Both the position numbers and the translations under genes were made by a program. From the NCBI RefSeq assembly GCF_006546825.1, contig NZ_VICC01000008.1, forward strand, positions 120,554 through 184,553: a DNA stretch of 64,000 nt. Reading direction: 5' to 3'. Of this stretch, positions 57,815 to 64,000 are shown in pieces. Source of the stretch: Actinomyces oris (GTDB lineage: Bacteria > Actinomycetota > Actinomycetes > Actinomycetales > Actinomycetaceae). Under the pieces are notes generated by a model that was given only the letters and a program-made list of their open reading frames with translations, was not told the DNA's origin and did not search any database. Position 1 is the first letter of the stretch, and each line of letters starts with the position of its first letter.

Positions 57815-59352
57815 GCGCTCACAGCACCAACGCCCTGGCCGACCTCATCAGGAGCAGCGCCGCCGCGCAGGCCGCGGCCCTGGCGGCGGGGGAGGTCTCC
57901 TCACGCGAGCTCACCCAGGCCCACCTCGACCGCATCGCCGCCGTCGACGGCGCCGTCGGGGCCTTCCTCAACGTCGATGCCGAGTGCGCCCTGAGCCAGG
58001 CCGACGCCGCCGACGCCGCCCGCAAGGAGAGCCGGGCGACCAGCGAGCTGACCGGTGTGCCGGTGGCCGTCAAGGACCTCATCGTCACCCGAGGCCAGGT
58101 CACCACCGCCGCCTCACGGATCCTCGAGGGATGGGTGCCGCCCTATGACGCCACCCTCGTGCGCAACCTGCGCGCCGCCCGCACCCCGATCCTAGGCAAG
58201 ACCAATCTCGACGAGTTCGCCATGGGCGGCTCCACCGAGCACTCGGCCTTCGGCCGCACCGCCAACCCCTGGGACCTGGGCCGCATCCCGGGAGGATCCT
58301 CGGGTGGCTCGGCCGCGGCCGTGGGCGCCTACGAGGCCCCCGTGGCCGTGGGCACCGACACCGGAGGCTCGATCCGCCAGCCCGCGGCCGTCACCGGCAC
58401 GGTCGGCGTCAAGCCGACCTACGGCACTGTCTCGCGCTTCGGCGTCATCGCCATGGCCTCCTCCCTCGACACGCCGGGCCCCATGGCCCGCACGGTGCTG
58501 GACACCGCTCTGCTGCACGACGTCATCGCCTCCCACGACCCGCTGGACTCGACCTCGCTGCCTGACGCCCCGCGCGACATGGCCGCCGTGGTCCGGGCCG
58601 CCCAGGAGGGGAGGGACCTGACCGGGCTGCGGGTCGGCGTCATCTCCGAGCTCGACGGCGGAGAGGGCTACCACGACGGAGTCGTGGCCTCCTTCCACGC
58701 CGCCCTGGAGCTGCTTGAGGCGGCCGGCGCGCAGGTGGAGACCGTCTCCCTGCCGCACCTGGAGTACGCGCTGGACGCCTACTACCTCATCATGCCCGCC
58801 GAGGCCTCCTCCAACCTGGCCCGCTACGACGGGATGCGTTACGGCCTGCGGGTCGAACCGACGTCGGGACCCGTCACCGCCGAGACCGTCATGGCGGCCA
58901 CCCGCGGGGCGGGCTTCGGTGACGAGGTCAAGCGCCGCATCATCCTGGGCACCCACGTGCTGTCGGCCGGCTACTACGACGCCTACTACGGCTCGGCCCA
59001 GAAGGTGCGCACTCTCGTGCAGCGCGACTTCGCCGCCGCCTGGGACAAGGCGGACATCCTCGTCTCGCCCACCGCCCCGGTGACGGCCTACCGCTTCGGG
59101 GAGAAGGACGACCCGCTGGCGATGTACAAGCTGGACGTGACCACGATCCCGGCCAACCTCGCGGGGGTCCCCGGCATGAGCCTGCCCTCGGGGCTGAGTG
59201 ATGACGGGCTTCCGGTGGGCTTCCAGATCCTGGCGCCGCAGAGGGCCGATGACCGCCTGTACCGCGTGGGTGCCGTCCTGGAGGCCGCGCTGGAGGAGAC
59301 ATGGGGGGCGCCGCTGCTGTCGCGTGCGCCCGAGCTGGAGGAGACACGATGA
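57811..59352 (+). CDS. gatA: Glu/Asp-tRNA amidotransferase subunit A
   Basis: The glutaminase/amidase subunit of 513 residues that releases ammonia to convert Glu-tRNA(Gln) and Asp-tRNA(Asn). The amidase triad is visible with family spacing: Lys88 in VAVKDL, cis-Ser163 in GGSSGGS, nucleophile Ser187 in GTDTGGS. ATGA overlaps on both sides couple it to gatC and gatB. Confidence 0.96.
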   Translation: MSAHSTNALADLIRSSAAAQAAALAAGEVSSRELTQAHLDRIAAVDGAVGAFLNVDAECALSQADAADAARKESRATSELTGVPVAVKDLIVTRGQVTTAASRILEGWVPPYDATLVRNLRAARTPILGKTNLDEFAMGGSTEHSAFGRTANPWDLGRIPGGSSGGSAAAVGAYEAPVAVGTDTGGSIRQPAAVTGTVGVKPTYGTVSRFGVIAMASSLDTPGPMARTVLDTALLHDVIASHDPLDSTSLPDAPRDMAAVVRAAQEGRDLTGLRVGVISELDGGEGYHDGVVASFHAALELLEAAGAQVETVSLPHLEYALDAYYLIMPAEASSNLARYDGMRYGLRVEPTSGPVTAETVMAATRGAGFGDEVKRRIILGTHVLSAGYYDAYYGSAQKVRTLVQRDFAAAWDKADILVSPTAPVTAYRFGEKDDPLAMYKLDVTTIPANLAGVPGMSLPSGLSDDGLPVGFQILAPQRADDRLYRVGAVLEAALEETWGAPLLSRAPELEETR

Positions 59353-60845
59353 GTGACACGCTGATGGACTTCGACGAGGCCGTTCGTCGCTACGACCCGG
59401 TCCTGGGACTTGAGGTGCACGTCGAGCTGGGAACCGCCACCAAGATGTTCGACGCCGCCCCCAACGTCTTCGGCGCTCAGCCCAACACGATGGTGACCCC
59501 CACGTCGGTGGGCCTTCCCGGTGCGCTGCCGGTGGTCAACGCCCGTGGCGTGGAGTACGCCATCCGTATCGGCCTGGCCCTGGGCTGTGAGATCGCGCAG
59601 TCCTGCCGCTTCGCCCGGAAGAACTACTTCTATCCGGACCTGGCCAAGGACTTCCAGACCTCCCAGTCCGATGAGCCCATCGCCTACGACGGCGCCCTGG
59701 AGATCGAGATGGAGGACGGCTCCTTCTTCACCATTCCGATCGAGCGCGCCCACATGGAGGAGGACGCCGGTAAGAACACCCACATCGGGGGCGCCGACGG
59801 CCGTATTGAGGGCGCCAGCCACTCCCTGGTGGACTACAACCGCGCCGGCGTGCCGCTGGTGGAGATCGTCACCCGCCCCATCGAGGGCACCGGCGCCAGG
59901 GCGCCTCAGGTCGCCGCCGCCTACGTGCGCACCCTGCGCGATATCTTCCGGGCCCTGGGCGTCTCCGAGGCGCGCATGGAGCGCGGCAACGTGCGCGCCG
60001 ACGTCAACGTCTCCCTGCGCGAGTCGCCCGACGCGCCGCTGGGCACCCGCACCGAGACCAAGAACGTCAACACCTTCCGTGGGATCGAGCAGGTCGTCCG
60101 CTACGAGATCCAGCGTCAGGCCGCCATCCTGGCCGCCGGGGGAGAGGTGCTTCAGGAGACCCGTCACGGTCAGGCCGACGGCACCACCCGCGCCGGTCGC
60201 GTCAAGTCCGACGCCGACGACTATCGCTACTTCCCCGAGCCGGACCTGGTTCCGGTAGCGCCCAGCCGTGAATGGGTCGAGGAGATCCGTGCGGGGCTGC
60301 CCGAGATGCCCGCGGCCAAGCGTCGTCGCCTCAAGGCCGAGTGGGGCCTGAGCGACACCGAGATGCGCGATGTCGTCAACGCCGGGGCGCTCGAGCTCAT
60401 CGAGGCCACCGCGGCAGCGGGGATCACCGGTCAGGCCGCCCGCAAGTGGTGGATGGGTGAGCTCTCCCGCAGGGCCAAGGAGCAGGAGACGGCCCTGGAG
60501 GACATGGCCGTCACGCCCGAGCAGATCGCCGAGCTGCAAGGGCTGGTGGACTCCGGGCGCCTGACCGACAAGCTCGCCCGCCAGGTTCTCGAAGGGGTCC
60601 TGGCCGGCGAAGGTGATCCTGAGGCTGTGGCCGCTGCTCGTGGGCTCGAGGTCGTCTCCGACGACTCCGCGCTGCTGGCCGCCGTGGACGAGGCCCTGGC
60701 CGCCAACCCGGACGTGGCGGACAAGATCCGCGGCGGCAAGGTCCAGGCCGCCGGCGCCATCGTCGGAGCCGTCATGAAGGCGACCCGCAGCCAGGCCGAC
60801 GCCAAGCGCGTACGCGAGCTCGTCATGGAGCGCGTGCAGGGCTAG
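59349..60845 (+). CDS. gatB: Glu/Asp-tRNA amidotransferase subunit B
   Basis: The kinase/transamidase subunit of 498 residues. [17 protein letters not shown] at the start, [14 protein letters not shown] and [15 protein letters not shown] in the catalytic cradle, and a C-terminal YqeY-like tail domain are all present. ATG 59349 overlaps the gatA stop. The 326-base region after it has no gene. Confidence 0.96.
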   Translation: MSDTLMDFDEAVRRYDPVLGLEVHVELGTATKMFDAAPNVFGAQPNTMVTPTSVGLPGALPVVNARGVEYAIRIGLALGCEIAQSCRFARKNYFYPDLAKDFQTSQSDEPIAYDGALEIEMEDGSFFTIPIERAHMEEDAGKNTHIGGADGRIEGASHSLVDYNRAGVPLVEIVTRPIEGTGARAPQVAAAYVRTLRDIFRALGVSEARMERGNVRADVNVSLRESPDAPLGTRTETKNVNTFRGIEQVVRYEIQRQAAILAAGGEVLQETRHGQADGTTRAGRVKSDADDYRYFPEPDLVPVAPSREWVEEIRAGLPEMPAAKRRRLKAEWGLSDTEMRDVVNAGALELIEATAAAGITGQAARKWWMGELSRRAKEQETALEDMAVTPEQIAELQGLVDSGRLTDKLARQVLEGVLAGEGDPEAVAAARGLEVVSDDSALLAAVDEALAANPDVADKIRGGKVQAAGAIVGAVMKATRSQADAKRVRELVMERVQG

Positions 60846-61171
60846 GCGGGCCTCACCACTCGTCTCCTGAAGCCTCCCTCCGCGCAGCTGCCCTCTTGCA
60901 TCGAGGCCGGCTCGGAGTACTCCGGCCCGTCGCCGCTGCATCCAGCCAGTGGTGACGGGTCGGACTGTCCGTTGCCGGCGGTTCCCCTCAGCATCACCGG
61001 CGGCTCGCGTCGGTGATGGAGGGCTTGCGAGCAGGGTGAAATTGCTTGCGAAAGCTGCCCGGAATTTCAGCATCCGGTCACAATAGGACCGTCATCCGAG
61101 TGGCTGGCGGTCGGTGAGAGATAGGCTCGGAGTACTGACCTCAAGTCCCGCCCATCCCACGAGGAGTGCCC
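60846..61171 (+). other. Intergenic stretch between gatB and malic enzyme
   Basis: Noncoding. It has a hairpin with arms CATCACCG and CGGTGATG (about 60991-61017), likely the gatCAB terminator. GGCTCGGAGTACT occurs twice, at 60909-60921 and 61124-61136. TAGGCT near 61122 is a candidate -10 for malic enzyme. Confidence 0.5.
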
Positions 61172-62560
61172 ATGGTTCAGCCCAGTCCCAGCTACACCGT
61201 CGCCCTGTACCTCGAGGTGCCCGCCTCCCAGAAGGCGGTGGCCCGCCTGGTCGACACTGCCACTGCGACTGGTGCCATCGTCACCGGCGTCGACGTGGCC
61301 GATTCCGACGGCGACAAGCTCACCGTCAATCTCACGGCGGACACCCGGGACTCCAAGCACCGCAACGAGCTGGTTGCCAAGTTGGAGGAGATTGACGGCG
61401 TCATCGTCCGCAACGTCGGCGACTCGACCTTCCTGACTCACGTCGGAGGCAAGATCGAGATCGCTAGCAAGTACCCGATTCACAACCGTCGTGACCTGGC
61501 CCGTGTCTACACCCCCGGAGTGGCCCGCGTCTGCAAGGCCATCTACGACCACCCCGAGCGCGCCCGGATGCTCACTATCAAGAAGAACACCGTCGCCGTC
61601 GTCACCGACGGGACCGCGGTCTTGGGGCTGGGGGACATCGGCCCGTCCGCAGCCATGCCCGTCATGGAGGGCAAGGCCGTTCTGTTCAAGCAGTTCGGCA
61701 ACGTGGACGCCTGGCCGGTGGCCCTGGACACGAAGGACCCCGAGGAGATCATCTCCATCGTCAAGGCCATCGCCCCGGCCTACGGCGGCATCAACCTGGA
61801 GGACATCGCCGCCCCCAAGTGCTTCGACATCGAGGCCCGTCTGCGCGAGGAGCTCGACATCCCGGTCTTCCACGACGACCAGCACGGTACCGCCATCGTG
61901 ACCCTGGCGGCCCTCATCAACGCTCTGAAGATCGTGGGCAAGAAGATCGAGGACGTGCGCATCGTCCTGTCCGGTGTCGGTGCGGCCGGCAGCGCCATTG
62001 CCAAGCTGCTCATGGCGCACGGCGCCACGGACATCGTTGGCTACGGGCGCACCGGGGCCCTGTCGGCGGCTAACACCGAGGGGATGAACGAGCACCGCAA
62101 GTGGCTGGCTGAGAACACCAACCCGCGTCAGGTGACCGGTTCCCTCAAGGAGGGCCTCAAGGGGGCCGACGTCTTCATCGGCGTCTCGTCGGGCAACCTG
62201 CTCGAGCCCGAGGACCTGGAGGTCATGAACGACGGCGCCATCGTCTTCGCCATGGCCAACCCGATCCCGGAGGTCGACCCGATCCGTGCGGCCGACTACG
62301 CCGCCGTGGTGGCGACCGGACGCTCGGACTTCCCCAACCAGATCAACAATGTCCTGGCCTTCCCCGGGCTCTTCCGCGGCCTGCTGGACACAGGCATCAC
62401 CGACATCTCCACCGAGCTGCTGCGGGCCGCGTCCAGCGGTATCGCCTCGGTGATCGCCGACGACGAGATCAGCCCGGTGTACATCATCCCCGGCGCCTTC
62501 GACACCCGGGTCGCCGACGCCGTGGCCAAGGCGGTCCGCAAGTTCGCCGAGACGGAGTGA
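61172..62560 (+). CDS. NAD(P)-dependent malic enzyme with N-terminal ACT-like domain
   Basis: Oxidatively decarboxylates malate to pyruvate. Of 462 residues, about 1-80 resemble an ACT-like regulatory domain and the rest is the malic enzyme: [46 protein letters not shown] with metal ligands, and the Rossmann motif [17 protein letters not shown] precedes ATG 61172; a GTG 6 bases earlier is inside that site. With fumC upstream in the window it links malate to pyruvate. Confidence 0.92.
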   Translation: MVQPSPSYTVALYLEVPASQKAVARLVDTATATGAIVTGVDVADSDGDKLTVNLTADTRDSKHRNELVAKLEEIDGVIVRNVGDSTFLTHVGGKIEIASKYPIHNRRDLARVYTPGVARVCKAIYDHPERARMLTIKKNTVAVVTDGTAVLGLGDIGPSAAMPVMEGKAVLFKQFGNVDAWPVALDTKDPEEIISIVKAIAPAYGGINLEDIAAPKCFDIEARLREELDIPVFHDDQHGTAIVTLAALINALKIVGKKIEDVRIVLSGVGAAGSAIAKLLMAHGATDIVGYGRTGALSAANTEGMNEHRKWLAENTNPRQVTGSLKEGLKGADVFIGVSSGNLLEPEDLEVMNDGAIVFAMANPIPEVDPIRAADYAAVVATGRSDFPNQINNVLAFPGLFRGLLDTGITDISTELLRAASSGIASVIADDEISPVYIIPGAFDTRVADAVAKAVRKFAETE

Positions 62561-62584
62561 GAAGCCTAGGTTCCAGGTGACGTG

Positions 62585-62626
62585 GCCAGGGGCGTGAGAC
62601 ACCTTCGGGTGTCTCACGCCCCTGGC
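62585..62626 (+). terminator. Strong terminator after malic enzyme
   Basis: A perfect 19-base stem (62585-62603 and 62608-62626) with a stable TTCG tetraloop. Confidence 0.85.
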
Positions 62627-62680
62627 GATACTCAGGACCTGGCCTGAGCTCGCTCGTCGGTCACGACGACGTCGGAGACA

Positions 62681-63238
62681 TCAGCGCAGCCAGGAGTCCC
62701 CGACCAGACGAGACCACCAGGTGCCCAGCCCCAGGGTGTCGCCGGCCCGAGTTAGGGCGAACAGGATGGCGGACAGGGTCAGAACCCAGTGGAGATCGAC
62801 CAGGGGGTTGGTCGCGGCGTTCTCGGTACCTCCGGTTCCGATGGGCCACAGGGCCAGATACAACGGAACCATGAGTGCTGAGGCCGCGAAGGCGCTCACC
62901 TTGAGCCCGATGCCGAGAGTCAGGGCGACGCCCACCCCGAGCATCCCGGCCATGAACAGCCAGTCGCCGACCGGGTTGGCCAGCAGCTCGAAGGCACTCC
63001 CGAAGGGGCTGTGAACCGCCACGCCCTTGATGAAGCCCTGGGCGGGCTGACCTCCGTTGATCCAGGCCATCTGACGAGGGGTGGAGAATCCAAGGCCGAA
63101 CGTCTTGTCCAGGAAGGTCCACAGGAAGATGAAGCCGACGACGATCCGTAGGACGGCCAGCGCGATGCGAGCCGACGAGCTGGTCACGATGTCGGATCCG
63201 GAACGAGGGCGCTTGGCGCCACGAGTGGAAGCAGGCAC
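62681..63238 (-). CDS. DoxX-like membrane protein
   Basis: A 185-residue protein with four hydrophobic segments, LAVLRIVVGFIFLWTFLDKTFG at the first and WLFMAGMLGVGVALTLGI at the second, like actinobacterial DoxX/thiosulfate-quinone oxidoreductase large subunit proteins. Function is unproven. AAGGAG lies 8 bases before GTG 63238, which is preferred over the in-frame start 63385. Confidence 0.78.
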   Translation of the reverse strand: MPASTRGAKRPRSGSDIVTSSSARIALAVLRIVVGFIFLWTFLDKTFGLGFSTPRQMAWINGGQPAQGFIKGVAVHSPFGSAFELLANPVGDWLFMAGMLGVGVALTLGIGLKVSAFAASALMVPLYLALWPIGTGGTENAATNPLVDLHWVLTLSAILFALTRAGDTLGLGTWWSRLVGDSWLR

Positions 63239-63442
63239 GGGAGGTGCTCCTTGATGATCGCTGGGGTCCGATGCCGGACACCAGTAGTTGAACAGTAAAC
63301 TGACTGACCGATTGTAGACATACCGGACTGCTCGGTGGATACTGACGAACGACGGGGTGTTATCGATACGCGGCGATGCGTTCATCGAAACAGTTGGAAT
63401 GGCGAGGAAAAGTCGATGTGTCCTGGATCATGGGCGATCGGT
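63239..63442 (-). other. Upstream region of the DoxX-like gene
   Basis: No gene. It holds an AT-rich patch (about 63282-63330) that should contain the DoxX-like promoter; CAGT/ACTG repeats occur around 63294-63306. No clear hexamers chosen. Confidence 0.35.
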
Positions 63443-63606
63443 TTGACGTCTGAGGGGTGAACCTGCCTAAAGTACAGCCCGCTGCCGGACGGCTCGGGCC
63501 TTGCTTGAGACCTTCCAGTGGCGAGCTCACTACAACAGAACGTCGATCGGTGTGACCGGGAACAATGCTTCTGAGGTTGACGTCGAACCGACAAATGTTC
63601 TAGAGT
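63443..63606 (+). promoter_or_regulatory. Two tandem rrn promoters
   Basis: P1: TTGACG (63443-63448), 19 bases, TAAAGT (63468-63473). P2: TTGACG (63577-63582), 18 bases, TAGAGT (63601-63606). Both -35 boxes continue as TTGACGTC, and both -10 boxes fit TAnnnT. They drive the ribosomal RNA operon. Confidence 0.65.
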
Positions 63607-63896
63607 AGCGGAGTTGCTCGCCAGAGCGAAGTTGAGTCAAAAGGCTCGATTGAGTTCCGGCTGGGTGTGTTGTTTGAGAACTCGATAGTGTGTCATGTTT
63701 TTTATGCCATGGCCCTGGGGGCTGCGCATGATTTTGGTTGTGTGTGGTTTTTGGGGTTTTGTTTTGTTTTGGTTTGCCTGGCTCTCTTTGTTGTGGGGGT
63801 TGGGTTGGGCCTGGTCTGGTTTTCTGGGCTGTTGTACTGACTGTGGGTTCTGGCTGACTGTGTTTGTGGTTGGTTGGGGCCTGGTTTTGTTGGTTT
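63607..63896 (+). other. rRNA leader with boxA-like element and G/T-rich tract
   Basis: A leader of about 285 bases from P2 to the 16S start. TGTTTGAGAACTCGATAGTG at 63671-63690 resembles the actinobacterial rrn antitermination/processing element. From about 63693 the + strand is made almost only of G and T, with runs GGGGG, GGG and GGG at 63795-63809. An open frame at 63695 is a by-product and is not a gene. Confidence 0.65.
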
Positions 63897-64000
63897 TGTT
63901 TGGAGAGTTTGATCCTGGCTCAGGACGAACGCTGGCGGCGTGCTTAACACATGCAAGTCGAACGGTGAAGGGACCGGTTTTTGCTGGTTCTGGATGAGTG
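63897..64000 (+). rRNA. rrs: 16S ribosomal RNA, 5' end only
   Basis: AGAGTTTGATCCTGGCTCAG at 63904-63923 is the universal 27F site (E. coli 8-27), so the mature 5' end is near 63897. ACGAACGCTGGCGGCGTGCT and a variable stretch after AAGTCGAACGGTGAAGGG follow, which I recognise as Actinomyces-like. The gene runs off the right edge. Confidence 0.95.

Noticed and set aside
59088..61073. 661-residue minus-strand frame opposite gatA-gatB
   Set aside because: Antisense artefact of high GC; gatA and gatB are certain.
63695..63997. 100-residue ORF over the rRNA leader and 16S start
   Set aside because: Trp/Gly/Leu-rich by-product of the G/T-rich leader, overlaps the 16S gene.

Overview
The window is high-GC actinobacterial chromosome. 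The first ~104 bases of a 16S rRNA gene at the right edge have a signature I recognise as Actinomyces, most like the oral A. oris/naeslundii group. This is recalled from memory, not searched. A LAxTG sortase substrate, WhiB and PdtaS-like proteins, a DUF3117 mini-protein and GatCAB fit an actinomycete. I see no insertion sequence, prophage, CRISPR array or tRNA. Most of the window is compact housekeeping sequence with tight operons, many joined by ATGA or GTGA 4-base overlaps.

Layout. 1-5878: nucleoside uptake and salvage (two ABC permeases, cdd, deoA, a cysteine-peptidase-like protein, a small membrane protein, deoC). 5987-9957: a four-gene Mn/Zn-type ABC importer with a perfect palindrome inside its promoter. 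10025-19031: phosphohexomutase, then a block (LOG, DUF3117, O-methyltransferase, TatB, Mrp, DUF1003, MgtE-N/CBS, GSP17M) in the same order as M. tuberculosis Rv1205-Rv1234. 19061-25702: TIM-barrel isomerase, CDF exporter with ArsR repressor, Xaa-Pro aminopeptidase, Gfo/Idh oxidoreductase, PHP phosphoesterase, MarC. 25770-28394: DEAD-box helicase and ferritin-like protein. 28562-30725: LAxTG surface protein, RCC1-like membrane protein, CsbD protein. 30989-33318: NCS1 permease and purine nucleoside phosphorylase. 33358-34416: NTF2-like protein and divergent TetR regulator with twin operators. 34512-38499: fumarase, a tannase-like lipoprotein and DUF1304. 38791-42045: an Opu-type osmoprotectant importer. 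42204-46761: reductase and HxlR regulator, then folA-thyA with an EcsC-like gene, OsmC and DUF2505. 46938-48760: PdtaS-like kinase and WhiB. 48967-57104: a large FHA-FtsK protein, ligA and an L,D-transpeptidase. 57509-62560: gatCAB and malic enzyme. 62681-64000: DoxX-like protein, two tandem rrn promoters, a very G/T-rich leader and the 16S start.

How the genes work together. Nucleosides enter through the ABC importer. Cdd deaminates cytidines, DeoA splits thymidine and deoxyuridine, and DeoC converts the deoxyribose phosphate (after an isomerisation not encoded here) to acetaldehyde and glyceraldehyde 3-phosphate. A separate NCS1/PNP pair handles purines or pyrimidines. ThyA and FolA form the de novo dTMP pair. 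Metal balance is covered by an importer and an exporter in different places.

The most striking global signal is leaderless gene starts. At least ten genes have a TAnnnT -10 hexamer exactly 6 or 7 bases before the start codon and no Shine-Dalgarno. This fixed several start choices. The best candidates for new biology are the orphan FHA-FtsK motor with one canonical and two arginine-substituted Walker A motifs, the cysteine-peptidase-like gene inside the salvage operon, the palindromic operators, and the G/T-rich rRNA leader.
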